In this document: one piece after another, positions 25,251-38,284 of the stretch
How positions within the stretch are numbered: the stretch's first letter is position 1
Layout: each line of letters starts with the position of its first letter
NCBI GenBank assembly: GCA_016617855.1
Contig: JAECUM010009792.1
Span: 20,019-84,018, forward strand
Direction: 5' to 3'
DNA length: 64,000 bases
Source: Megalonaias nervosa
Lineage: Eukaryota; Mollusca; Bivalvia; Unionida; Unionidae
Translations under genes and position numbers: made by a program
The notes under the pieces: model-generated
Seen by the model: the letters and a program-made list of their open reading frames with translations, nothing else
Told to the model about the DNA's origin: nothing
Databases searched by the model: none

Positions 25251-26399
25251 ACTTCCTAACAAAATGGTGAAAGCTGAGATCTTACAGTACTTTTTGGTCC
25301 TGAAATACACAATACATTCATAATTGATCAAGTTAATTATGTACAGTGAAGGCAGAGACCATCAATTACAGCAATAGTAACTGAATTGGCTAAGTTGTAA
25401 TACAGTTAAAAATTTTCTAATGCAAGGTTCATATGTCAGGTGTTACTTCCTCCAAGATATTTTATTTATTAAAATTAGCACCTAAAGCTGCTTATATAAA
25501 GCAGAAATATGCCTGTATGTTTGAAAATTTCTTACAGTTAAAGATAAAACAAAATCACATGGAGTTCACATAAGAAAGCATAGCAGTTAGAAATGCAAAT
25601 TAGAAGAGAGTTTATGGTAGTAGCAATCTACACTTATTTGAATTTTCCAACATCACTGAATCCTACATCAAGAAAACAATAACACTGAAAATCTGTTAAC
25701 TTGGCTCTGTAAAACTTCAGCTTGATTTAACTATCAGACGTCTCTGATTTATTAAATGGACCACACAGAATGGAGAAAAAGTTGAATACATAGTATTTTT
25801 CCATGGAATATCACCTATGGACAGATGAACATGAAGAACAGAGGTTAAAATGATGTAAATAAATGTTTGACATTTACCTGCAAATTTGGACAAGAAATAA
25901 GCAAAATCACAAGATGGCTTTACCAGGATTACACAGGTATCACTTGATTAAAGGATGCTCCTATGCTTAGTTACCTGAATGGGTGTTAAATAGAAAGGCT
26001 TGCATAAACGTTCAAAATAATCACAGCGGCAAATTGTTTACTTTGCAATTGAATCTGTGCTAGAGCTAGTTATTGCTTGAACTAAAGCCTTGTAACAGTA
26101 CAGTGTAAAAAGTTTGAACCTGCAGATAAACTCTCTCGATTTGTATGAAATAGCTGAAGACTAGAAGAGCAGTTTAAATGGCAGAAAAAAGAAAGTGATA
26201 AACATATTGGTATATTTATTCCTTTTGATGGTATGGAAACAAGCAACTATGCTGGCATGCAAGATTTGTCAAAATTGGTATCATCAAGAAAGAGCAAGCA
26301 CCTTAAGAAGAAACACATGTAAAACTGGTTAAAATTTTAAATGTACGAGGTACATCAGACCACAAAGGCCCTGTTACAGAGTAGATAGATAGACTTCTT
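25251..26399. other. no gene recognised
   Basis: AT-rich unique-looking sequence without a supported feature. Confidence 0.4.
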
Positions 26400-26620
26400 G
26401 CCTGAAAAGACTCTCACCTTATAGAACACTGACATGACACCTCTGTCTGCATGGATTCCAGTCTCGGGCTCGCGGATATGTAAGAAAACTTGCTAGTAGT
26501 ATAGTATTCCATGGGCTGGTGGTTCTTCCAGGGGTTTCCCGGGTTCTTCCTACACCAGGCATACTGGCCGCCATGTGCTGAAAATGGCGTTAAACATATA
26601 ACAGCAACAACAAGAACAAT
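26400..26620 (+). mobile_element. tRNA-derived SINE, same family as 35885-36150, head degraded
   Basis: From the B-box remnant 'gattccagtctcgggctcg' onward it matches the SINE at 35.9 kb through 'gggttcttcc', 'actggccgccatg' and the tail 'aaaatggcgttaaac' with a short CAA-rich end. The A box is poorly preserved. Confidence 0.8.
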
Positions 26621-27835
26621 AAACCAGTACATTGTGTGCTTTACGATCTATTAAATGCATATACTATGGGGTTTTTAATTTAGTTTTCAAATGTTACAGA
26701 CTTATGATATACAGAGGTACGGATTGCATCTGGGTGTTTTATAACTGGCTGGGCATAATAGCAAGACTAGTCTACGCTTACCTATAACGAGCGCTAAACC
26801 TATGTTTTGATATAAATACGATAATTATTTAACATAAACGAGTACTTTTTATTGCTGTGAGAACTTTTCTCCTACTGTGAGAATACAATATTTGAATAGA
26901 AAGCTAGAGACAACGAATCACTTAACAGGTAACTGCAGAAGTCCAGCTCTTAGAGACTCGAATTTTAATTTCAGATATCCCATATCCATCGCACTATTGA
27001 TTCATAATATGCCAGATCCATGGCACTATTGATTCATCTGTGTATCAAGTATCTTGATAAAATTATTGGTTATGAAATAAGCACCATACCGAACAGTGAC
27101 GAAAAGTAAATTTGATTTAACAATGAATTCATGGAATAAAGAGGAAGATGGCGAGGAAATAACAGCTGCAAGAACTAACAATTCTGTTAATGATAAATTT
27201 ACTTAATACTGACATTGTGGCACTTTTAAACCGAATTGTTTAGGAAAGATATTTATCTATATGAATACGAATGTTTAATGCAACAACTGAACCAACCATA
27301 GATGTCTTTTTTTTTTCTTCAAGTCTTGGCAATTCTAGTGTATCATATAACAATTAGCAGAATGTATATGATGTTATGTAACATTTCACATTGAACTCAC
27401 TCTTCAAAACTAGTCGTCTTTGATGTTGTGTGACATTTTTGAAGAGTTCAGGAATGTATCCATGACACTTCAAACCTGACCGAACGCACTACTGCAGTAA
27501 ACCTGGTTTAGCACATAATGCTGCTTTAAAGGCATCAGATGTAAAACTCGAACTTATGAGAGATTATGACGTATGTCTAATGATGACTGAGAGTGGAATT
27601 AGAGGCAATATAAGCATGATACCACAAAGATATATTGAAGATGTACAGATCTGATGGAGAAAAAGTTATTAAACATCACTGATGTTAGTTATACATGGCG
27701 TATCTTGGAGATACAATCACATTTATACAACCATTCCTGCGGCTACCTTGAGAAGTCTGTATCAGACGAAAATGATTTATTCCCTACACACATACACACA
27801 CGCACATACACTTGCAAAAGAAACTGATAAATGAT
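26621..27835. other. no gene recognised
   Basis: Sequence between a SINE and the non-LTR retrotransposon 3' end, with no coding or RNA signal. Confidence 0.4.
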
Positions 27836-27839
27836 TGCA

Positions 27840-30000
27840 AATGTACTGTATCCACTCTAGCATAATTTATTTTATTTTCAATAATTTCTCCCGTAACCTG
27901 GCAGATCGCAGGGCCCCACTGATATATTTGCAACAATCTCTCTCCCTTTGGTCCTGTTCTCTGGTGCTTTTTGGGATTTGCAAAGCCCACTCTTGTAATA
28001 ATCTTTGATGTTATCTTTTCATCTCTTCTTCTGTCTCTCTAGTTTTTTTCTTTCCTTCTACTATACCTTGTAGGAATGTCTTTGACAGGCCAGATGAGCG
28101 TGAGACATGACCATACCATTTTAGTTTGGGTTTCTTTACGGTGGTGAGCAGATCTTCATATGGTCAAACTGAACCTTGGATTCTAATTCGCCCCTCCTCA
28201 TTAGAGGCGTGGTGTAAGTATGAGATTTTCAGGATCCTTCAAATACATATCATCTGTAAAGCATGGATTCTTCTCTCTAACTCTGTTGTCAGTGTCTACA
28301 TCTCAGATGCATACAGGGATATGGAAATGATGAGGTGGCGCATAAGCTTGATCTTGGACCCAGGCGCAATGTTGATGTCCTTCCAAATAAGCTTCAGCCT
28401 AGCCAGTGCAGTTGTTGTCTGCGAAATCCTGAAAACTACCTTCATCAGAGGTTATAGCACCCAGATACCTGAAGCTTGTCACTGTGCCCAGCTTCTGACC
28501 ATTCACCCTTATTTCCTTTTGGATGCTATTCTGGTTCTTTGTCATTAGCTTGGTGTTTTCAGCACTTATCTCCATTCCATACCTTGGTAATGTTTGGTAG
28601 AGATGGTTCACTAAGGTTTCCAGTTCTTGTTCATCTCCTACTCAGCCATCGACATCATCAGCGAAGCGCAAGTTGCTGTTTGTTCTGCCTCCAGCACTGA
28701 CACTGCCCTCATGGTCTTCCAAGGCATCGGACATGATTTTCTTCAGGTAGATATTGAAGAGAGTGGGTGAGAGAAGGCACCCTTATCTGACTCTGTTATC
28801 CTAAATCAGTCTCCAACGTTATCATTGACGAAAAACTGCAGTAGTCGCCTTGTCATACTGGTTTTCTGGCTACTGATTAGTTTTGCGTTTACGTTGTATA
28901 TCCGCATGGTGGCCAACAAGGCTTCATGCCATACCCTGTCGAAAGTCTTCTTGAAGTCAATGAAAACATGATAGAGGTCCTGTTGATACTATAGATACGT
29001 TTCACCAAGGATTCTAAGATTGAAGATCTGGTCTTTAGTGCTACATCTTGCTCTGTAACCTGTCTGTTCTTCTGCAATGATGTGCTCTGCTTGATTCTGT
29101 TGATGATGATCTTAAGCATAACCTTGCCTGGGTGATCGATGAGGCTAATCGTTCGGTAGTTCTGGCACAGCTGCAGATTCCCTTTCTTAGGAAGAGTGAT
29201 GATCATACACTAGGTCCATGGGGTGTGCCATTTTTTCATTTACCATATTTTGTCGTAGATTGTTGTGAGGACATCTATCACGGAGATTCCTCCTGCAAGA
29301 ACAAGTTATGCCGGTTTATTGTCTACCCAGGCTGACATCCCCTTCTTTAGTGCCTTTACGACAGTCTCTACTTCTTCCCTGAGGATTGGGTGGTCAGCTT
29401 CGGCTGTAATCAGTGGGAAGTTTAGTATAACCTGGTTTCCAGAAGTCTCCTGATTGTAAAACTCTAAACAGTACTTCGTCCATCTGTTACGAATCTCTTG
29501 ATCTTATGTAAGACTCTTACCGACCTTATTCTAGATCATGGTCGATCTCCATGGTTAATCTTCTGTCAGGTTTTTACTAGCCGGTATGCCTTGTTACCTT
29601 TACTCTGGCTCAGGCTTTCTCGACTTCCTTACATTGGTTCTCTATCCAGCTTTCCTTCGCCTTCTTTAAGCTGTTCTTAATCCTGTTGTTTTTCTCCCTG
29701 TATTTTTCTGCCCCTCCAAGGTCATCTCGTTTCCTCCTGTTTTCTCCTCACATCACAGAGGTCGAGGACATCTGCTATGACCCTGGGCTTCTTTATTCAA
29801 TGATGCTTGTAAAAGATCTGTGCCTATTACTGCCGTGTTGATCAAGAAGTCTAGGCTTATTTCTTCAGCAAAAAGAATCGTGAGTGGTACAAATTTGCCA
29901 CCTACTGATGCTTCAAAGGTTTGTGCCATGATTGAATCTTGAAGTGTTTCAAGTTCAAACTTAATCCTTAGCTGCTTACCTGTCTTGGCTTCTTGGTATT
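27840..30000 (-). mobile_element. 5'-truncated, decayed non-LTR retrotransposon (Jockey/RTE-type reverse transcriptase)
   Basis: On the minus strand, frame-broken pieces of one reverse transcriptase follow in order. A linker with REEVETVVKALKKG lies near 29.35 kb, then ITLPKKGNLQLCQNYRTISL (fingers, about 29.15-29.20 kb), FADD-region remnants (28.6-28.8 kb), and MEISAENTKLMTKNQN plus VTSFRYLGAITSDEGS (thumb, 28.45-28.6 kb). A C-terminal RKLKWYGHV-like segment lies near 28.1 kb. No apurinic-type endonuclease was found upstream of 30.0 kb, so the copy looks 5'-truncated, as is normal for LINEs. Many frameshifts and stops mean it is dead. Confidence 0.85.
28399..29500 (-). pseudogene. reverse transcriptase core of the non-LTR element
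   Basis: This is the best-preserved part. The longest readable minus-strand pieces are 28399-28611 (thumb, with SFRYLGA) and 28889-29206 (fingers/palm, with LPKKGNLQLCQNYRTISL). Between them the palm with the catalytic aspartates is recognisable only as fragments in shifted frames. It would copy its own RNA into the genome by target-primed reverse transcription. It is not functional here. Confidence 0.8.
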
Positions 30001-30748
30001 CCTCATGACTTTTTCTCCTGGAAATTAAGTTTGAAAATGTTTGATGTTGAAACCTTTTTCTGGCTTTAAGTTGACTGTTGATGTGGTAAACTACTTGATA
30101 TTGGCCTAGAATGGGAGACGTTATAGTGCTATCTATTTTTGTTGTGATGTAATCGTAAATTATATCCCGGATATTTCAGCCCTTATGTAATACAATTAAT
30201 GACTACAGCAATAACAATACAAGGAAGAACTTCAATAAACAGCAGTAATTATAGATGAGTGACATTTTTCTTTCTCTAACTTTGTTTAACTTAACAGAGG
30301 GTTTCGTTTATCTTTATTTAGTTCAAAGTAAAAAAGATTGGAATTTTTACTGTGTGGAAACTGAAGTTAACTTGCGTTAGTTTTTCTATTATTGCTGCTT
30401 TGACAACATGCTGATGTTTTAAGTTTCCTGTAACACCGGACACTCTCTTACATCTTTTCCAAGAAACAAACACAGTCACTAAGGGCTTCAAATTCATGTC
30501 AATCCCCAGATCATTGGCAATATCTATAACAGATTCAATATCAAATGGAGAAAGATAACCCATGAAGTTCACAGGTAATCATGCAAGTAAAGGATGGTTG
30601 GATGCAATTTATGAACATAAGCGGATTATCCAAATAAACATTATGCAAAGCAACCGAAATAATTTGTAACCTGATATAAAAAAAAAACAAACCTGTGCAT
30701 ACAGATTTTATAAAAAGTTTCTCAAGCAAATACATGGAACCGACACAC
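30001..30748. other. no gene recognised
   Basis: AT-rich. A minus-strand frame at 30318-30572 with no recognised family was not accepted as a gene. Confidence 0.4.
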
Positions 30749-30779
30749 CGTATGTATGTATGTATGTATGTATGTATGT
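30749..30779. repeat. (TATG)n microsatellite
   Basis: Seven tetranucleotide copies at the end of a SINE fragment. Confidence 0.95.
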
Positions 30780-30905
30780 TGTTTCTTTGGGTGTAACCTT
30801 ATCAATCAGCACATAACAGGCTAAACATGGCGGCCAGTATATCTGGTGGAGGAAGAACCCGTAAAAATCCCGGGAAGGACCACTACCACTACAATATATA
30901 TGCTT
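30780..30905 (-). mobile_element. SINE fragment, minus strand
   Basis: The reverse complement contains 'gggttcttcc' and 'tactggccgccatgt' in the order found in the complete SINE at 35.9 kb, but the tRNA head is missing. Confidence 0.7.
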
Positions 30906-33424
30906 AGCTACATCAATAAATATAGGGGGTTGCATTTAGTTTGCTTATTCGTTCGTTGTTATCTTTTTTGTTTTACACTAGATTCGACCAGAATTGTTTT
31001 GCTATGACAGATTTATAGATTAATATTCCGTCATCTATACTATAACAGTAGTTAGGATATAGGTCATGTAATGTCCACACATCATGAAATTATGCTTATG
31101 ACGAGGAAGTAAAGTATTATTGTATCTTGCTGCTGTTTCTCTTCAAATAATTACTAGACAAAGCAACGATTTCAATGCAATTTTGATACTTGTTTTGATT
31201 ACATTATCATGCTTTCGACAGTTTCGATTTGAGGAGATGGCACGTAGTAAAGTATGAAACGCACATAATGGTTGATAAATCATTTTCTGTGTTTGTACAT
31301 TTTCAAGCTTTCTCTTTTATGATCTGAGAGGATGGAAACTAATAAATCGCTTTACAATTAACTTTACAACTTTGCATTAGTAAAGTGCCCAAGTAGGTAG
31401 AGAAATCAATTCTTGAGTTTCTGCATTATGAAGCTTATCGACTGTTGCGATCTGACGATATGTATTGGTTTAGTTTGGTTTGGTGTTTTATATTCCAGCA
31501 ACAAACGTAGGTCATTTAGTGCCTTATCAGATAGCGTAATGAGAAAAAGAAGTTGCAAAATGCACAGCTAGGTAGACCAATAAATACAAGTTGTAAATTG
31601 CACAGGTAGGTAGATCAATAAATAAAATTTATAAACTACACATCTAAGTAGATCAATAATTGTGTCAGTTTTATTTATACATGCCTTATCAATAATGAAT
31701 TCGACTGTGCTGCAATACATTTTGTGAAAACAAGTTACTAACAGTAGACGCTATACACCAAAATGTCATACAAAAAAATAAATTAAACAGCCTTTTCCAC
31801 AATTGTTATTGACATTAATATTAATAGTGTGATCAGCATAAATAATGTATTTTTTGAGGGGGGGTTGGGGGGGCATGAAATTCCTGTCAGATAACAAACG
31901 TTTTGTTTACTCATTAGACATTAAAATATATCACGAAACAAACATATGCAGTGTAAATGAATTAGGTATGCGTTATCCAAAGTTTGGTTAATAGTTTGGT
32001 TGAAAAATCAACTCATATGGCCGGATGTAAAGTAAAAAATGAAATGGCAACAGTATCAAAAGTTTGTATCTTTAAATAGCACTAATATTTCTTCAGGAGT
32101 AATTACTAGAGAAGCAATAGGTAACTGTCATGGATTCACAGGAACCGATAGGTAACGTTTGGTTTTACAGGAAGCAATAGGTAACGATCAATCATCTACA
32201 GGAAGCTGTTCCAATTATTTGATCCTAAAGGACCGGATGTCGAAAGAATTTGACTCAATGAAATAGCATGGAAGAATTGCAAATGAAATCTGCATTAATT
32301 ATAGATACAAACACACTTGATTGCTTGAATGAAAAATTGATTAAGCTTAATAGTTTTACCAACCTTCTAATAATCAGGTTAAACATGTAGTGGTGGAATT
32401 TATGATGGGTAATAGCGTACATATTGTTTTCAACTTTTTGTGGATAATCGTTCCAACGCAGCGTGTACTTTTCAGCACAACATTTAATAAAGATTTAAAC
32501 GTAACTTAAGTACAAATCTAACAAGCAGGAGGACAAGATTTCACAAGGAGTCAGTAAATTAATTAATAACCTCATTGTATAACCTACACCGCGGGCAATA
32601 TTACACGTGAACTGTTACCAATCAAAATTACAAAAATAAGCCAAATTATATTTATTTTACCGAGTTGTTTCTTCATCTCGTTTCATATTAATGTGAAAGG
32701 AGACTAACGATACATTGGTAAACAATTTCCGTAGAACGCTTGTGGAAGGCATTAACATGTCCTAATGAAGCAATCGTCTTTACAAGTGGAATGATTGACA
32801 GGTTAGGAGAAATCGGATTGAATAAGGCATTGTGAATAACAAATGCAGAAATTCCGATTAGAGGAGAAAATGAGCAAAATATTGGCAATTATTTATACAA
32901 TATTTGTGTACAGAAAAATGCAACAAGACTTTCACATAACCAGAATGGTGCTCTGATTTCTGATTTAATATTTCGCATGCAAACGATTCTAGTGTGGAAG
33001 AAGGTGGTAATTAAGACTACAAACTCAAAAACGTTTATTCGCAGTACGATGCTATTACGATTACTTCAGAACCAGTTGCTAAATAACGATCAGTTAATGA
33101 ATAATAAAACAATAATCAGATTGGCTTCTTTTACGGTTATATAACGAGAGAGAGATCGAGAGAGAGAGAGATCGAGAGATCGTATGATAGAATCTTCGTG
33201 AACCTTACTCTTAATTCTCTCAAACGAGTTTAATGGGTGCTTTGGTGCTCAGTAACAAAGAAAACAAAATATTGGTGACTATAGAATTCCGACCAAATGC
33301 GAATTATTACCATGGTTTTCAGTTTATACAAACGTTGACAGACACAGCAAAGCATCAAAAGGCTAGCAACGCTAGTGTTTTAAAAATTTAAATGATAACC
33401 GTTGCATCGGGATTTATAAAGGAA
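30906..33424. other. no gene recognised; small tandem repeats
   Basis: Three related ~45-bp blocks lie at about 31555-31665 ('aggtagatcaataaata' core), three ~36-bp blocks at about 32110-32205 ('gaagcaataggtaac' core), a G-rich run near 31858-31872 and an imperfect (GA)n at 33146-33180. No coding family was recognised. Confidence 0.5.
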
Positions 33425-33565
33425 GTAAATATGACATCCGATTGCATGGTAGTGGTTTTAAGTTAGTCAGCATGATACCAGATTGCATGGTAGTGGTCTT
33501 CAATTAGTCATCATCCATGACATCAGGTTTCATGGTGGTGGTCCTCAATTAGACAACATGATATC
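33425..33565. repeat. ~52-bp triplication
   Basis: Three copies of a block with 'catggtagtggtcttcaatt'-like sequence preceded by 'atgacatc'. Confidence 0.85.
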
Positions 33566-33909
33566 ATCCCAGGACAAAGACGTTGCCTCCATATTTGGCC
33601 TCTGACAAAAAGTAAGGGGGACCAATAGGAAATTCTTCCTACTCGAGTCTGCATTATACAAAGCTACCAAAATAATTACCTACAAAATACCCTCTTCACT
33701 TCAGAGAATTATATTCTTGACAATCGTTCCATCGAAATTATGGAGACAGCGGAGTAATCCAAATCGATATATGTGTGTGTGGGTGTGGGTGTGTGTGATT
33801 ATATATATTTGTCACCAGAAATTTTAGAGATCACTACTTCAACTGTAACATGCATTCCACTCCCTCTATTGTTCCTGGGGCCATTTGAGTTCTATTTTTA
33901 CGGGTTTAA

Positions 33910-34244
33910 ATGGAGGATGAAGATCGTAAAGATAAAAGCATGGCAGTTGCCAACATAGCGACTTCAAATACGATTTTGGTTGTATGGACATTGGAACAAC
34001 ATATTCCGACTATGCCTTCTCCTTCAAACCAGAGTATGAGCGGGACAAACGGAAAATCTTTACCAAGCATTGGAAGCCTGATGGGCAAGAAAGAACATCA
34101 AGCGTTCTTCTTCCAAACTAAAATCAGGGATTGCTGGTGTTTGGAATTGATGCCAAAAATGAGTATGCACAATTAGCAGACGACAATGCTTACCACGGCT
34201 GCTACTATTTCTACCGCTTCAAAATCACCTTGCATGATACTGAT
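33910..34244 (+). pseudogene. HSPA12-like exon 1 (broken)
   Basis: ATG at 33910-33912 opens a 25-residue leader. The frame then shifts at about 33984 into the segment with DIGTTYSDYAFS (phosphate-1 loop), KHWKPDGQERTSS and YYFYRFKITLHDTD. In-frame TAA lies at 34119-34121. Donor gtaagt starts at 34245. Confidence 0.85.
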
Positions 34245-35041
34245 GTAAGTCCTATTCAGTTTCTTAAGGCATTTCAACTCGGTGCTGTATATCTTTACAA
34301 AAAATATGAAACTTGATTGTAATAGTTTGTTTCATTTGGAATTTTTGTTTTGCTCCTATGCCTTATCTAGCAAGTTACGATGTATATTTTTACTTTTCCC
34401 CTTATGGTTTGAATTAAGGCAAATTCCTAACAAATTAGGGGTACATTTTCAAATCATGAAACGTAATGTGGGCATCTTACCAATAACTGACGAGGTCTTA
34501 CGACAGTAGGGAAAGGTTCCGAGTTCTGATTTGATCAGATATATTACTGCGATCGCTTCGAAGTGTTTTCCACGTTGATATATTGGCGTGTGTTAAAAAG
34601 GCAGACCTGCAGACTTCGGGTATTCCAGTTTAGAGCCCGATCTGTGTGTGTGTGTTGGCACAAAGAATTATAACAGCGCAAATTCAAAACGGTTTCCCAA
34701 CATTTCTGGCTAAGCAAGCTTTTCGTCAAAGGGAGAAAACTATGTTCAAAACAAACACTTAACACAAAATCTACGAAAAATTCTGGACTCCTGCACCTTA
34801 GAGTCACTAGTGGCAATTTACAACAAGAAATATAACGATGCACAGTTGCACCGGAATAGCAGAAGAGCGGGTTCTTGCGTCTATCACATTACAAACCCGG
34901 CGGTATGCTTTAACATAATTCAAAGTTAAGAACAAAGGGCGATACAAAGAGTGATGAAAGATCGACGCCAAAAATAATGTCTCGGTAGAGTTATGCAAGG
35001 AGGTTTTGAAGGAAAGATGTTATAATTATTGTGTGTCGGAC

Positions 35042-35073
<32 letters not shown>

Positions 35074-35507
35074 TCATAAAAATGTAATCATCAAGATATA
35101 ATTACTTGGTAGATACAAACGCAAACTTTGCGTCGGGTGCGCAATTAATGACTGGCTGTAATTTTGACAAGGCTGTAACGGGAAAGTTAGATTTTTTCAT
35201 TTAGGCCGAATCTGCCATGAGTTTTAAATTTTAGTATCCAGTATTGTTCCTTACGTGTGCGTTCCATGTCAGTCCACCCTAAGTTAGATTCAGTTGGTAA
35301 CATTTCGATTTTACTTCCTCTACACAATACGTATCCTATTTTCCCATACTATTTTGGTGAGTTATTTATGTTTCCATTTAAATGTTTAGTTAACTATATT
35401 CCTTCCTGGAAAAGTCCTGTTTTCATGTTACTTTTGGTTTTAAATCTTCCTTTTTGTTTTCGACCTATTGCATTAACCTAATCATATATTGTATCATTTA
35501 ATTTAAG

Positions 35508-35510
35508 TTG

Positions 35511-35587
<77 letters not shown>
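35508..35587. repeat. (TA)n microsatellite, ~80 bp
   Basis: Pure TA dinucleotides. Confidence 0.98.
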
Positions 35588-35588
<1 letters not shown>

Positions 35589-35594
35589 CGTGTC

Positions 35595-35790
35595 TATGGT
35601 CTTAAAATACGTTAAAGAAAAGAGTGAGAAGCAACAAGTTTTGTAAAATTCAGCAAATAATTTATTACCTTGGAATACAAAGTGAAACATTAAAAAAGAA
35701 CTTAAGGTATTTGCGAATTACATCCCAAATAATCAAAGAATTACAGACACAAGTCCCAATGAATGAACTTTAGTAGAAATCCATATTAAA
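35595..35790 (-). repeat. interspersed repeat family R1, minus copy
   Basis: The reverse complement matches 44735-44935 over about 190 bp, including 'acttgtgtctgtaattc', 'ttcactttgtattc' and 'aataaattat'. A shorter piece is also shared with 50005-50085. It may be a terminal part of a retroelement, since it has a poly(A)-signal-like AATAAA at the same place in each copy, but the class is not proven. Confidence 0.75.
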
Positions 35791-35884
35791 TCCATTACTA
35801 CTAGCATATAATGAAATTTAAAAAAAACTAACTAAAACAACATAAATTAAATATGCATAACAATATATAACAATAAATATATCA

Positions 35885-36150
35885 GGGGGCCCCGAGTGGC
35901 CGAGTGGTCTAAAGCGCTCACCGTTACGGATCACTGCCATCTCACTCCTGTCTGCGTGGGTTCGAGTCTCGGGCTCGGCCAATGTGGTTATGTGAGAAAG
36001 CTTGCCGGTAGCTTCTCGTGGGTCGGTGGTTCTTTCCGGGTTCTCCCGGGTTCTTTCTCCGCCATTAATACTGGCCGCCATGTATAGCCTATCTTGTGCT
36101 GAAAAATGGCGTTAAACCCTATAACAACAACAACAACAACAACAACAACA
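35885..36150 (+). mobile_element. tRNA-derived SINE, well preserved
   Basis: The head 'gtggccgagtggtctaaagc' is a near-perfect tRNA A-box/D-arm (Leu/Ser-like), and 'gggttcgagtctcgg' is a canonical B box. Together these make an internal RNA polymerase III promoter. The body runs through 'ggtggttctttccgggttc', 'actggccgccatg' and 'aaaatggcgttaaaccc', and ends in a (CAA)n tail at about 36123-36150. It needs a partner LINE to move. It is the best copy of the family seen here (others at 26400 and 30780). Confidence 0.93.
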
Positions 36151-36647
36151 AATAAATATATCCACTTTCGTTAATACATGGTTTTCTTATTACATTCAGT
36201 GAAAATCTTAATGCGACCTAGATCCTTCTCCACGCACATACTGTTTATGTTCCCATATCCGGTCTGCTAATTCGCCTTCTAATATTTCGTTGGGTTTAAT
36301 TTTCTTTGGTCCTCATCCATATCCGTATGTTATCTAATGCCATACCATTGATTAATACAAACATCCAGTTAAATATACTGTACATGACACATGTACGCAA
36401 ATATATCCTACTCCAGCCATTGTGTTTAAAATGTTACTCTTCGAAATCTTCTCTGCTTTAAAATTTAAACTCTTACTATCTGCCATATTTTTATGTCTGC
36501 CTTGTACTCATGCTTTATGCTTACATATTTATCTCTTTTCCTCTACATCAACGTTATCATCTTCTTGTAAAGTGAAGTTTCCTTGCAGTTGTATAGTTCA
36601 ATTTATTTCCTATTTGTCAGACCTTTTTTCGTCTTCAATTTGTATAG

Positions 36648-36893
36648 AACCTCAGACAGAACTGGGAGATAGAAGATGAGCACGGGAAGCGCTTGTTATC
36701 CAGCAAAGTGTTCATGCATTCCATCCAATGTTTGAAGGAGATGGTAGAGAAAGACTTGGGAGACAGAGGCATCAAGATCAAAGATGATAAAATCACGTGG
36801 ATTCTTACGGTTCCCGCAATTTGGAACGATCTTGCCAAGCAGTTCATGAGGGAAGCCTCTCTTGAAGTACTCAGAAAGACGAACGGTCTTCAA
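36648..36893 (+). pseudogene. HSPA12-like exon 2 (intact frame)
   Basis: The acceptor is ttgtatag and the donor gtaatc. It encodes 82 codons in phase 0 with no stop, including FMHSIQCLKEM and the diagnostic TWILTVPAIWNDLAKQFMR. Confidence 0.9.
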
Positions 36894-37003
36894 GTAATCA
36901 TTTTGTTTTCTTCCTAGCCTCTTTATTAGCGACACTGTATCAGTAAGCTAACGTAATTATTGCAACTTTATGATATTCTTTTGCGATTTTGTCTATCTAT
37001 CTG

Positions 37004-37047
<44 letters not shown>

Positions 37048-37796
37048 GTGACAAGGCAAAAGGGTTTCTTGACCGAGCGATGTCAATCCTGGCGTGAATC
37101 CCACTAGAAGTCACATGTGACCCTGATTCCAAAGACATCCATACAACTACTGTTGTAAACTGGAAATGCCAACGCGTCCAAACTATAAAAAATTTAACTC
37201 TAATCAATACATGACCGCAAATCTCACAACTTCCCAATTGCCAGTCAACCTCATAAACTGCTTGGTTTCTCATTAAATTTCCGTAACGTACCGCCAGTAT
37301 TCCACGCCGTGAAAGTATACAACTCATCCACCTAAAACAGGGAACTATTTTCACTACGCCACCTTAGGCCAGTCAATCATGATTTTAAGCAACATTTCGC
37401 CTGTAACTCTATACCATATTTACCATCACAGCAACAATAAGCGGTGCCACCAGATGGAACAGTCCCTTCTCGTTTATTTCATTGTGTATTGTACCAGTCA
37501 CCAATCATAACTACCACACGTGGAGTCACACAATCAATTCACATACCTAGATTTTAATAGGGACTACTGAGCGAAAGGGACTCTCATGCGGCTCTGACCT
37601 GAGTTCACTAAAAGTAAACCATTGCATCATCAAATCTCGCCAACACTTCACTCCGTGACGTTTCTCCTACTAACTGGCTAATCATTCGGTCTGGGGACCA
37701 TCTCCCCAGCACTGACTTCCCATAATCAAACAAGTAATCAAAAAAATCTAAGAAATCCTTACAAAGGTGAGTTATAAACAATTTCGCATACACCAA

Positions 37797-37871
<75 letters not shown>

Positions 37872-37970
37872 GAGCCTGATATCTATGCGGATGATTAGGA
37901 CTTCAGATACAATTGTACATATTTGCATATTCGAACTGTGACATGAGATCAGAAAATAAAATGCTAATTA

Positions 37971-38030
<60 letters not shown>

Positions 38031-38075
38031 TTTTGTTTTTAGTCATCTCGTTTGTATCGACACTAATGCTTTCAG
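36894..38075 (+). other. HSPA12-like intron 2 with microsatellites
   Basis: (CTAT)n at about 36991-37045, (TA)n at 37799-37869 and (GA)n at 37975-38027 lie between exons 2 and 3. No further coding signal was found. Confidence 0.85.
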
Positions 38076-38171
38076 GCACGAATAAAAAATGAAGACCTAA
38101 ATCTGTCCTTGGAGCCTGAAGCAGCGAGCATTTACTGCAAAGAAATCATCAACAACCGCGAGGATAAGTCC
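38076..38171 (+). pseudogene. HSPA12-like exon 3 (intact frame)
   Basis: The acceptor is gctttcag and the donor gtaagt. It encodes 32 codons in phase 0, with LSLEPEAASIYCKEI, the HSPA12 equivalent of the HSP70 'EPTAAA' motif. Confidence 0.9.
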
Positions 38172-38241
38172 GTAAGTACAGAATTCACTGCAGCCTCTGA
38201 GGGGAGGGGACCAAATTCTTGGTGATAGATATGGGAAGTAT

Positions 38242-38284
<43 letters not shown>

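Larger units (their letters stand above)
34245..36647 (+). other. HSPA12-like intron 1 with repeats
   Basis: Contains (TAA)n at 35042-35070, (TA)n at about 35508-35587, a member of a repeat family at 35595-35790 (minus) and a full SINE at 35885-36150. No further exon was recognised. Confidence 0.7.

Noticed and set aside
35885..35960. Functional tRNA-Leu/Ser gene
   Set aside because: The A and B boxes are good, but the acceptor stem does not close and the sequence continues into a SINE body.
35896..36087. Open frames on both strands of the SINE at 35.9 kb
   Set aside because: The segment has tRNA-type A and B boxes and a (CAA)n tail. It is a SINE, and the frames are incidental.
37608..37928. 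Minus-strand frame of 106 codons with an Ile-Tyr run
   Set aside because: The middle is the translation of a (TA)n microsatellite, and the flanks show no family.
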